This document shows positions 51,456 to 60,181 of a stretch of DNA of 64,000 nt, in pieces (the first letter of the stretch is position 1; every line of letters begins with the position of its first letter). Origin of the DNA: Terriglobia bacterium (GTDB lineage: Bacteria; Acidobacteriota; Terriglobia; JAJPHL01); the NCBI GenBank assembly GCA_021325275.1, contig JAJPHL010000034.1:62001-126000 (forward strand), in the 5' to 3' direction. The position numbers and the translations under genes are program-made. The notes beneath the pieces are model-generated. The model was not told the origin of the DNA. It worked only from the letters and a program-made list of their open reading frames with translations, and made no database searches.

Positions 51456-54400
51456 TTAGAAGTGCAGGCGCAGAGCGAACTCCATATTGCGCGGAGTGTT
51501 CGCCTGGGTGGTGATGCGACCGAAGGTCGTGGGGCCCGTGAGACCCGCGGACGGACCGCTCGGCTGCATGTGGTTCAACACGTTGGTAACCTGCAAGATG
51601 AACGTGGCGCCCAAGCGATTCTCCTTCAGGATCGCGAAATCCTTCGAGAGCGTTGCGTCCACGTTCCAGATCGGCTCGGTGCGGATGCTGCCGACGTAAC
51701 CGCCGCAGTTGGTATCCACGCCCAACACGCAGGGACGGAACTGGCTATAGATCTGGCCAGGATTCGTCCACATACCCGTACCGGCCGGGTTGTTGCTGCC
51801 GATGGTGGTGTTCGACGCCGTGGTGCCGGAGAGGCACGTGGTGCAGGTGGAGGTCAGCGTAACGTTCGACTGACGGGAGTTGCCGCCCGTGTAGGGTTGC
51901 AACGATACCGCGTTGCCGTCCGCCGTCGACGAGATGGAGGACGTCGGTCCCGCCGTCTCGCCGAACGTGTTGCTGAAGTTGCCGTTGCCGGTGGAGCTGC
52001 CCACCGAGCTGGGATTGCCCGACTGCGCCTGGAACAACGGGGAGAAGGTCCATCCGCTCATCAGGTAGCCGAGAGCGTCATGACGGCCCTTGAACAACGA
52101 GGGCTGATAGTAACCGATCAAGTTGAAGATGATCGGAATATCGTACGCCTGCGGTCCGTAGTTGGCACCCAGGTTCCACGGATTGAGCGCCGTGTTGGAA
52201 CTGGTGGCCTGATAGGATTGCGCCGTACCGAGCGCGCGGCTCCAGGTCAGGTTGCCCTGGAGCGTGATGCCCTTCCAATCCGCCATGCGCGTGGAAACGT
52301 ACAGTGCGTTGTAATTGGAATAACCGAGCGCCGTGGTCAAGTTCGCGGAATTGGCCCAGTTCTGTTCATCAATCGTCGTCTGTTTCACGCCGAAGATATT
52401 CGAAGATGCATTATTCAACGCCTGCCACAAACCGGCCACGTTGTTGTTCTTCATGAACGTCTGGTTGGCACTGGCCCCCACGATCGCCGTGGTGCAGTTG
52501 GCGAAGCCCTTGCAGAAGGACGAATTCGCTCCGCCGAGCAGGTTCTCGAAGAACGGCTGCGCGGTCAGCGTACCACCGAAGTTGGCGGCGCAAATCGGCG
52601 ACGACAACGTGCAAGTCTGCGTGTAGAGACCCGCGTAGGCCTGAGCGAAGGTCTGTCCGCCCAGCGTCATCATCGTGGGAATTGCGTCGATGTTGATTTC
52701 CTGGAAGTCGTGCTTGTCGATGCGGCCGATGTAGCCGACATCCACCGTGAGCTTCCGGGTGATCGCGCGCTGAATCGAGAACTGGAACGAATCAACACGG
52801 TTCGGCTTGAAGTTCGGATCGATCGTGTTGGGATCGCCCGCGTTCGGATAACCGTTGCTGCCCGGGAAATAAGGCTGCGGCAACGTCGCGGAAGGAGCAA
52901 TGATCGGAGCCACGATTCCGTCGGCGTTGGAGCCGAAGCGGAACACGTTGGAGGCGTTCGGGCTGCCCGAACCGCACGTGCCGTTCGAGAGCACCGCGGT
53001 GCAAGCCGAACCCTGGAGGAAGCCCGGTCCCAACAGCGGAACCAGCACTTGATCCACGCCGTTGACGCGACCGTAGAGACGAGTGTAGCCGCCACGGATC
53101 ACGGTCTTGCCCTGTCCGAACAGCTTACCCATCAGACCATCGGAGAAGCTCGGATTCCACGCGAAAGCCGCGCGCGGGCTGAACTCCCCGTAGTAGGGAT
53201 TGTACGGATACTTCAATCCCGATCCCACGTTGCCCACGAGCGCGTAACCGATCTGAGGATTGTAATTCTGTCCCTGCAGCGCAGCGCTTTGCTTGGCGGC
53301 CAAGTAGTTCGACGCGGTAACCAAGTTGCCGGAGGCATCCACCAAGGCGATTTGCTTGCCGTTGACTTCGTACGGCGGCATTTCGATGGAATACGCCATG
53401 CCGTAGACAACCGTCAAGGTCGGCTTGACGTGCCACGTGTCGCCCCAGTACACGTTGTAGTAGGGGATGATGCTTTGATCGAACGCTTGCGAACCGATCG
53501 GCTGCAGGTTCAAAGCCGATCCGGCGCGCGAATAGAGCACCTGCGATTGCGCCACCATGCCGAGAACCTCAGCATAGTAGAGGCTGTAGGTGCCTTGGTT
53601 CGACGCAGGAATCGCAGCAGGAATCACGCTCTGGCCGGCCGCGTTGGTCATCGTGATGCCGGTCGAGGTGATCAGGTACGTGGGGTTCACGTCAATGGTG
53701 CTGCCGTTGTCATTGCGGCTGTGATAGTCCCAGTTGCGTTGATACGAACCACCGAACTGGAACAAGTGGTTGCCCTTGATCAACGATAGATCGTCGCGCA
53801 ACTGGTAGTCATGACCATCCCAGAAACGCGTACGGGTGCTCTGCGTGTTGATGTTGTACGGCAACAACGGAGTGGCCGTCTCGCCCGAGATTTCCGGTCC
53901 GCCGCCTTCGCCCGGGATCAGCGGGTTGGCCAACGGCGATGCGTCGAACCACTGCCAGTAATTGCGCGTGTAACCAACGCGCAAATCGTTGGTGAGCGAC
54001 GGGGTCAGGTTGCTGGTCAAACCGGCGATGAAGTAACCCGGCTTCTGCGGACGGGGAGCCGTGGCCACGGGTTGGCCCAGCGTATCGCCCGGCAGACCGC
54101 CGCCGATGTCGTACTGGTTGCTGGTCAGATACTGGAACTTATAGTAGCGATAGCTGACGAAGAAACGGTTCTTGTCGCCGAAATCATGATCGACGCGGCC
54201 GACGTAGTTGTTCGTCGTCTGACGCTGCTTGATGGAGGAGAGGAAACCGGCGGTGTTGAACAAGTCGCCCGACGCGCCCGAGAAATCGTTGGGCAGCGGC
54301 ATGTACTTGTTCCAGATCAAATTCGTCGCCGAGCTCATACCAATGTTGCGGGGATCACAGGACACCGCTCCGCACAGTGCCGGCTGATACGTCACGCCGC

Positions 54401-55529
54401 CGACCGTGACCGGAGTGGGATTCAGGTTGTACGGCTGATACACACCGGCCGAATTGGCCACTTGCACGACGCCGGCGCGCAACTGCGCGGTGGGCACGGC
54501 GCGCTCGAACGAACCGTAGTTCGGGAAGCGCAGATACTCAAAGTTCATGAAGAAATACGTCTTGCCGCCGAGGACGCTCTTGTTGCTCACCGGGCCGCCG
54601 ACGGAGAATCCGTAACGGTTGCGGTGATTGGAAACGATCGGCGTGTAAGGTGTGCCGAAAAGCGCGCTCGGTGTGTGGTTGTTCTGCCACGAGTTGGCGC
54701 CGCCGAAAACGGAATCGAAATAATACTCGTACACCGAACCGTGGAAGCTGTTCGTTCCGCGCTTGGTCACCATCTGCACATCGGATCCAGCGGAACTGTT
54801 GAAGTCGATACCTTGACCGGCTACGGAAACCTTGACTTCTTCAATGCTCTCGATGGGAGTCGGAACCACGCCGGACACGGCGCCGTTCTCCTGCGTTCCG
54901 CCTTGGCCCACCATGTTCTGGTTGTAGGTGATCGTGTCACCGCCCATATCGTCGCTGACGTTGCCGCCATCAAGACGATAGCTGTTCTGATCGCGCTCCG
55001 CGCCCGCCGTGTACCCCGAAGGAGTGACGCCCGGCTGCAAAACAGCCAGCGCTTGCACGTCGCGGCCCATGTTCGGCAAACTCGCCATCGTTTTCGAATC
55101 GATGGTGTTGCCGACGGTGGCGTTGGTGGTGGCCAACTCGGTGAGGGTCTGCGCTTCCACCGTCACTGTTTCCTTGGTGGAACCGACCTTCAACTGAGCG
55201 TTGACCGTAACCGACGCGCCGATCGTCACCGCCACGTTGGAAAGCGACTGAGTAGTGAATCCTTCATGACTCACTTTCATCGTGTACGTTCCCGACGGCA
55301 CACTGACGATAATAAAGCGGCCCGCGGCGTTCGACGTGGTACGCAATTGTGCTTGCGTAGACGCGTCGATCAGCACCACCTCCGCTCCCGGAATCACGCC
55401 GCCGGACTGGTCAGTCACCTGTCCGGAAACGGATCCGCTCTGTGTTGCTTGCGACCATGTAAACATCGTGCCTAACAGCAAGATGCTCATGAAAAACACG
55501 GCAAGCCGTGAAATTGCTCTTGCAGACAT
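51456..55529 (-). CDS. Oar-like TonB-dependent receptor 1 with carboxypeptidase-regulatory domain
   Basis: The 1357-residue protein has a signal peptide (about 1-29) and an N-terminal CarboxypepD_reg-like domain (GSVSGQVTDQSGGVIPGAEV and TTSNAAGRFIIVSVPSGTYT). The plug has TVEAQTLTELATTNATVGNT, with the plug body to about residue 250, then a large 22-strand-type barrel ending in NTPRNMEFALRLHF (C-terminal Phe). Oar-type receptors import large substrates or peptides across the outer membrane with TonB. A longer frame starts with TTG at 55583, but the ATG at 55529 follows AGGAGG at the right spacing. It is the paralogue of the next gene (55804-59886), with matching ends. Confidence 0.95.
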   Translation of the reverse strand: MSARAISRLAVFFMSILLLGTMFTWSQATQSGSVSGQVTDQSGGVIPGAEVVLIDASTQAQLRTTSNAAGRFIIVSVPSGTYTMKVSHEGFTTQSLSNVAVTIGASVTVNAQLKVGSTKETVTVEAQTLTELATTNATVGNTIDSKTMASLPNMGRDVQALAVLQPGVTPSGYTAGAERDQNSYRLDGGNVSDDMGGDTITYNQNMVGQGGTQENGAVSGVVPTPIESIEEVKVSVAGQGIDFNSSAGSDVQMVTKRGTNSFHGSVYEYYFDSVFGGANSWQNNHTPSALFGTPYTPIVSNHRNRYGFSVGGPVSNKSVLGGKTYFFMNFEYLRFPNYGSFERAVPTAQLRAGVVQVANSAGVYQPYNLNPTPVTVGGVTYQPALCGAVSCDPRNIGMSSATNLIWNKYMPLPNDFSGASGDLFNTAGFLSSIKQRQTTNNYVGRVDHDFGDKNRFFVSYRYYKFQYLTSNQYDIGGGLPGDTLGQPVATAPRPQKPGYFIAGLTSNLTPSLTNDLRVGYTRNYWQWFDASPLANPLIPGEGGGPEISGETATPLLPYNINTQSTRTRFWDGHDYQLRDDLSLIKGNHLFQFGGSYQRNWDYHSRNDNGSTIDVNPTYLITSTGITMTNAAGQSVIPAAIPASNQGTYSLYYAEVLGMVAQSQVLYSRAGSALNLQPIGSQAFDQSIIPYYNVYWGDTWHVKPTLTVVYGMAYSIEMPPYEVNGKQIALVDASGNLVTASNYLAAKQSAALQGQNYNPQIGYALVGNVGSGLKYPYNPYYGEFSPRAAFAWNPSFSDGLMGKLFGQGKTVIRGGYTRLYGRVNGVDQVLVPLLGPGFLQGSACTAVLSNGTCGSGSPNASNVFRFGSNADGIVAPIIAPSATLPQPYFPGSNGYPNAGDPNTIDPNFKPNRVDSFQFSIQRAITRKLTVDVGYIGRIDKHDFQEINIDAIPTMMTLGGQTFAQAYAGLYTQTCTLSSPICAANFGGTLTAQPFFENLLGGANSSFCKGFANCTTAIVGASANQTFMKNNNVAGLWQALNNASSNIFGVKQTTIDEQNWANSANLTTALGYSNYNALYVSTRMADWKGITLQGNLTWSRALGTAQSYQATSSNTALNPWNLGANYGPQAYDIPIIFNLIGYYQPSLFKGRHDALGYLMSGWTFSPLFQAQSGNPSSVGSSTGNGNFSNTFGETAGPTSSISSTADGNAVSLQPYTGGNSRQSNVTLTSTCTTCLSGTTASNTTIGSNNPAGTGMWTNPGQIYSQFRPCVLGVDTNCGGYVGSIRTEPIWNVDATLSKDFAILKENRLGATFILQVTNVLNHMQPSGPSAGLTGPTTFGRITTQANTPRNMEFALRLHF

Positions 55530-55604
55530 ACCCACCTCCTGAGATTTACGGCTGGAGGAACTTAGACATACACCCGAACCCAACCCACCAAACCGTCAGG
55601 CAGC

Positions 55605-55633
55605 ATTACACTCCAAATGTAAAGGTTGGTCAA
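55605..55633 (-). promoter_or_regulatory. Sigma-70-type promoter of TonB receptor 1
   Basis: On the minus strand TTGACC (55628-55633) and TGTAAT (55605-55610) lie 17 bases apart, 76 bases before the ATG. The spacer AACCTTTACATTT is shared with the promoter of receptor 2. Confidence 0.8.
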
Positions 55634-55742
55634 GGTTTTTTTCGATTTCGAACAGTAGCTGCCATTCCGAAACGTTGTTATCTAGGAAAGCTGTCTTACA
55701 CAAATGTGTTTCTTATCCTCTTGTAGTAGCCATAAAGACAAA

Positions 55743-55779
55743 GCCCCCCGCAGGCCGGATGAGCCGGCCAGCGGAGGGC
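55743..55779 (-). terminator. Rho-independent terminator of TonB receptor 2
   Basis: GCCCCCCGC (55743-55751) and GCGGAGGGC (55771-55779) pair with one mismatch around a GGCCGG/CCGGCC inner stem. The minus strand continues TTTGTCTTT. It resembles the receptor 1 terminator in design. Confidence 0.8.
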
Positions 55780-55803
55780 GCGTTGTGCGGAACTGCGATC
55801 CCG

Positions 55804-58800
55804 TTAGAAGTGGATGCGCAGACCAAACTCCATATTGCGCGGAGTATTTCCCTGACCCGTGATGCGACCGAACTGCGTGGGACTGGTGATGCTGAGCGAC
55901 GGTCCGCCCGGCTGCATATGGTTCAGGATGTTTGTAATCTGGAAAATCAACGTCGCACCCAGGCGATCTTCCTTCAGGATGCTGAAGTTTTTCGCGATGG
56001 TTGCATCCACGTTCCAGACAGGTTCGGACCGGACGCTGCCGATGTACCCGCCGCAGTTTGTTTCCACGCCCAGCACGCACGGCCGGAATTCACCGTAGAC
56101 CGCGCCCGGGTTGGCATACATTCCCTGCGTCGTTGGGTTGGTACCACCGATGGTCGGGTTGGTCGCCGTCAGCGGACCGCCGACGACTGTGGTTCCCGCG
56201 CATGTCGTGCACGTGGTGTTGAGCGGCACGCCGATGATGCGAGAGTTGTTGGAAGTGTACGGAGTGATCCCCGCCGCGTTACCGTCCGCCGTGGCGCCGA
56301 AGGACGAACTAGGAGACGCTACTTCCCCGAAATTGCCTGGCGAGCCGACCGAAGTGGGATTGCCGGTTTGCGCCGTGAACAATGGAGCAATCGTCCAGCC
56401 GCCCAAGATCCATCCGAGCGGTCCGTGGTTGCTCTTGAAGAACGGCGGTTGGTAATACGCGATGAAGTTGTAGTTCCACAGCACGTCGTACGACTGCGGT
56501 CCGTAGTTGCCTTGCAGATCCCAGGGATTCAGCGCGGTGTTGCCGCTGTTCAACTGCGCCAAAGCCGCCGTACCAAGCGAGCGGCCCCAGGTCAAGTTGG
56601 ACTGGAACGTGATGCCGTGATAATCGGCCATGCGAACCGAAACATACAGCGCGTTGTAGTTGGAAAAACCCGTCGCCGTGGAGAGCGCGATCGAGTTGCC
56701 CTGGCCGACTTCGTCCACGGTAGTCTTGCCGGGCGCCCACGAGGACGCGTTGTTCAGCGCCTGCCAGAGTTGGTTGACCGAATTGCCCTTCAAGTACGTC
56801 AGGTTGGAACCCTGCGATAGAATGGCCGCCGTGCAACTGGCGTATCCCTTGCAGTAGGTCGATGTCGGTCCGCCCAACGCCGCTTCGAAGAACGGCTGCG
56901 CTGTGACGTTGCCGTTGGTGCCTGCGGTGAACGTCGACGGCGTGTACGCGCAAGTGGGTGTTTGCAGGGAGCAAACTTGACCGTACAGCGCGGCGTACGC
57001 CTGCGCGAAGGTTTGTCCGCCCAAAGTGTACATGGTCGGAACGGCGTTCAGGTTCAACTCCTGGAAGTCGTGTTGCGAACGCCGGCCGATGTAGCCGACC
57101 TCCGCCGTGATCTTCCGGTTGATCTGGCGCTGCACCGAGAACGTCACGGTGTCCACGTAATTCGGACGGAAGTTCGGATCGAGCGTGTTCACGTCGCCCG
57201 CGTTGGGGAAGCCGTTGGTGCCCGGATAATACGGCTGCGGCAGCGTGGCGGTCGCGGAAGGAAGCGGAGCCACGAGTCCGTCGCCGTTCGAGCCGAAGCG
57301 GAACGCGTTAGCGGGCGTCGACACGGTGCCGCACGTGCCGTTGTTCAACGGAGTAGTGCAGGCGACACCTTGCAGGAAGCCCGGACCGAGCAGCGGAACC
57401 AGCACTTGGTCCACACCGTTCAGACGGCCATACACGCGGCCGTAACCGCCGCGGATGACGGTCTTGCCCTGGCCGAGGATTTTCCCGAGAATCCCGTCGC
57501 TGTAATTGGGATTCCAAGCGACCGCGACGCGCGGACTGAATCCGCCGTAGAACGGATTGTAGGGATACTTTAGTCCCGAGCCGATGTTGCCGACGAGAGC
57601 GTAGCCGATCGTGGGATTATAGTTGAGGCCCTGCAATGCGGCGTTCTTCTTGTTTGCCAGGTACGTCGCGGCGCTCAGTTGATTGCCGGAGGAATCGACG
57701 AGATCGATCTGGCGGCCCAACAACTCATACGGCGGCATTTCCAACCCGTAGGCCAAGCCGTAAACAACCGTCAACGTCGGCTTGACGTGCCAGGTGTCGC
57801 CCCAGTAGAAGTTGTAGAACGGGATGATGCTGCGATCGACCGCCGGAGTCCCGAGCGGGTTGAGATTCAACGCCGCGCCTTGACGCGAGTAGGTCACCTG
57901 CGACTGCGAAACTAAACCTAGAACCTCGGAGTAATAGGTCTCGTAGGTGCCGTAGTTCGAGCTGGGCACGAGCGACGTCGCAGGAATCACGGTGGATGGG
58001 AACGAGATGCCGCTCGACGAAATCAGGTACGTGGGATTCACGTCGATCGTCAGACCGTTGTCATTCCGGCTGTGATAATCGTTGTCGCGCTGATAGGCGA
58101 AACCAAACTGGAACAAATGGTTTCCCCTAATCATCGTGACGCTGTCCGACAACTGCTTGTCCTGGCCGTCCCAGAACCGCGTACGCGTGCTCTGCGTGTT
58201 GATGTTGTAGGGAATCAGGGCGGTCGAAGACTCGCCGCCGATTTCCGGACCTCCGCCTTCGCCTGCCAGCAGCGGATTGGTCAACGGCGACGCGTCGAAC
58301 CACTGCCAATACGTACGTGTGTAGCCAACGCGCAGGTCGTTGGTGATGGTCGATGTGAGATTCGACGTCAAGCCGAAGATCAGGTACGACGGTTTCTGCG
58401 GACGCGGAGCCGTCGCCGCGGGAATGCCCAGCGTGTCTCCGGGCAAACCGCCGCCGATGTCGTTTTGGTTGCTGGTGTTGTATTTGAAACTGAAATACCG
58501 GTAGCTCACCATGAAGCGGTTCTTGTCGCCGAAGTCATGATCGATGCGGCCGGTCCAGTAATACGACGTTTGCGTCTGGCGAATCTGCGAGAGATACCCG
58601 GCGGTGTTGTAGGTGTCGCCGGATGCGCCCGTGTAGTCGTTGGGCAGCGGCATGAATTTGTTCCAAATCAAATTCGTGGCCGCGCTCATGCCAATGTTGC
58701 GCGGATCGCACGAAACGGCTCCGCACAGCGCCGGCTGATAGGTCACGCCGCCCACGGTGACGGGCGTCGGATTCAAATTGTACGGAAGCCACGTGCCGGC

Positions 58801-59886
58801 CGGATTGGCCACTTGGATCACGCCCGCGCGCAACAGCGGCGTCGGCACCGGACGCTCGAACGCGCTCAAGTTCGGGAAGCGCAAGTATTCGTTGTTCACG
58901 AAGAAATACGTGCTTCCGCCCAGGATTTTCTTCTTGATCATCGGACCGCCCACGGCATATCCAAAGCGATTGCGGTGATTGGACACGATCGGCGTGGCTT
59001 GGTTGGCAACGCCGGCCACCGTCGTCAGGGTGTGGTTGTTGGCCCAGCTATTGGCCGATCCCAATGCCGTATCGAAGTAGTATTCGTAGAGCGCGCCATG
59101 GAATGTGTTGGTGCCGCGCTTGGTGACCATCTGCACATCGGCGCCGGCCGAGTTGTTGAAGTCGATGCCCTGCCCGGCGACGGATACTTTCATTTCTTCG
59201 ATACTCTCGATGGGCGTGGGGATCACGCCCGAGGCGAATCCGTTTTCTTGCGTTCCGCCCGTGCCCGTCATGTTCTGCTGGTAGCTGATCGTTTGTCCGC
59301 CCATGTCGTCGGTGATGTTGCCGCCGTCCAGGCGATACGTGTTCTGATCGTAGTTGGCGCCCGCGGTGTACCCGGCGCCATTGACGGCCGGCTGCAGCGC
59401 CGCCAGCGTCGACACGTCGCGGCCCAGGTTGGGCAGCAATTGAATCGACTTGGAGTCGATCGTGTTGCCGACGGTGGCATTGGTTGTCGCCAATTCCGTG
59501 ATCGTCTGCGCTTCCACGGTCACAGTTTCTTTCGTGGAGCCGACCTTCAACTGCGCGTTCAACACAATCGACGCGCCGATGGTAACTTCAACGTTGGAAA
59601 TTGTGGCCGAACTGAAACCCTCGTGGCTCACCTTCAGAATGTAATGGCCCGATCCCACGTTGACGATCGTGTAGCGACCCGCCGCATTCGTCGTGGTGCG
59701 CAACTCGAGCGCCGTGGCGGTATCCACCAGCCGAACTTCCGCGCCGGGGATTACGCCTCCTGATTGATCGGTGACTTGACCGGAGATTGCGCCGGTCTGT
59801 GTGGCTTGCGCCGAAACGAGCATCGAGCCCAGTAGCACGATGCCCAGGAAAAGAACGGTAAGCCGTGACGTACGCCTTTCGGACAT
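55804..59886 (-). CDS. Oar-like TonB-dependent receptor 2 with carboxypeptidase-regulatory domain
   Basis: The 1360-residue paralogue of the receptor at 51456-55529 has the same order: signal peptide (about 1-30), regulatory domain (GAISGQVTDQSGGVIPGAEV), plug (TVEAQTITELATTNATVGNT) and barrel ending in NTPRNMEFGLRIHF. Long stretches are identical between the two, with variation in external loops. The ATG at 59886 follows AGGAGGTGGGT. Both genes keep their own promoter and terminator, so they can be regulated separately. Confidence 0.95.
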   Translation of the reverse strand: MSERRTSRLTVLFLGIVLLGSMLVSAQATQTGAISGQVTDQSGGVIPGAEVRLVDTATALELRTTTNAAGRYTIVNVGSGHYILKVSHEGFSSATISNVEVTIGASIVLNAQLKVGSTKETVTVEAQTITELATTNATVGNTIDSKSIQLLPNLGRDVSTLAALQPAVNGAGYTAGANYDQNTYRLDGGNITDDMGGQTISYQQNMTGTGGTQENGFASGVIPTPIESIEEMKVSVAGQGIDFNNSAGADVQMVTKRGTNTFHGALYEYYFDTALGSANSWANNHTLTTVAGVANQATPIVSNHRNRFGYAVGGPMIKKKILGGSTYFFVNNEYLRFPNLSAFERPVPTPLLRAGVIQVANPAGTWLPYNLNPTPVTVGGVTYQPALCGAVSCDPRNIGMSAATNLIWNKFMPLPNDYTGASGDTYNTAGYLSQIRQTQTSYYWTGRIDHDFGDKNRFMVSYRYFSFKYNTSNQNDIGGGLPGDTLGIPAATAPRPQKPSYLIFGLTSNLTSTITNDLRVGYTRTYWQWFDASPLTNPLLAGEGGGPEIGGESSTALIPYNINTQSTRTRFWDGQDKQLSDSVTMIRGNHLFQFGFAYQRDNDYHSRNDNGLTIDVNPTYLISSSGISFPSTVIPATSLVPSSNYGTYETYYSEVLGLVSQSQVTYSRQGAALNLNPLGTPAVDRSIIPFYNFYWGDTWHVKPTLTVVYGLAYGLEMPPYELLGRQIDLVDSSGNQLSAATYLANKKNAALQGLNYNPTIGYALVGNIGSGLKYPYNPFYGGFSPRVAVAWNPNYSDGILGKILGQGKTVIRGGYGRVYGRLNGVDQVLVPLLGPGFLQGVACTTPLNNGTCGTVSTPANAFRFGSNGDGLVAPLPSATATLPQPYYPGTNGFPNAGDVNTLDPNFRPNYVDTVTFSVQRQINRKITAEVGYIGRRSQHDFQELNLNAVPTMYTLGGQTFAQAYAALYGQVCSLQTPTCAYTPSTFTAGTNGNVTAQPFFEAALGGPTSTYCKGYASCTAAILSQGSNLTYLKGNSVNQLWQALNNASSWAPGKTTVDEVGQGNSIALSTATGFSNYNALYVSVRMADYHGITFQSNLTWGRSLGTAALAQLNSGNTALNPWDLQGNYGPQSYDVLWNYNFIAYYQPPFFKSNHGPLGWILGGWTIAPLFTAQTGNPTSVGSPGNFGEVASPSSSFGATADGNAAGITPYTSNNSRIIGVPLNTTCTTCAGTTVVGGPLTATNPTIGGTNPTTQGMYANPGAVYGEFRPCVLGVETNCGGYIGSVRSEPVWNVDATIAKNFSILKEDRLGATLIFQITNILNHMQPGGPSLSITSPTQFGRITGQGNTPRNMEFGLRIHF

Positions 59887-59955
59887 ACCCACCTCCTGAG
59901 AAATTTTCACGCTGGCAAGCTAACTACACCCGAAACCCAAACCCAACTGGCGAGC

Positions 59956-59984
59956 ATTAGAGCCTAAATGTAAAGGTTCGTCAA
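59956..59984 (-). promoter_or_regulatory. Sigma-70-type promoter of TonB receptor 2
   Basis: On the minus strand TTGACG (59979-59984) and TCTAAT (59956-59961) lie 17 bases apart, about 70 bases before the ATG. The spacer AACCTTTACATTT is the same as in the receptor 1 promoter. The remaining gap (59985-60181) holds only a small GGCAC-AGC-GTGCC hairpin near 60035 and a TATACT box at 60159-60164 for the next gene. Confidence 0.8.
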
Positions 59985-60181
59985 ATTTGTTTTAGTTATA
60001 TGTGTATTCAGGATTTGTTATCGCGTCCCCCTGGGCACAGCGTGCCGGAGACTACAGACTGTCGCGGGATGGCAGGTCCTGAGGATCCTTCAACAGTAAG
60101 CTACGTTACTTTACAGTGGGAGGCGCGTGACGCAGTGGCTGTGAATTCGCTTGGCGGTTATACTCTTGACTGCACAGAAAA

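Noticed and set aside
51435-53789. Long plus-strand frame (784 codons) opposite TonB receptor 1
   Set aside because: Mirror frame of the receptor; Arg/Val/Glu-rich, and similar frames occur opposite receptor 2, as expected from shared codon use.
60001-60181. Possible tRNA or riboswitch in the gap before the TMTC gene
   Set aside because: Only a small GGCAC-AGC-GTGCC hairpin and a -10 box are seen; no cloverleaf, CCA end or known aptamer core.
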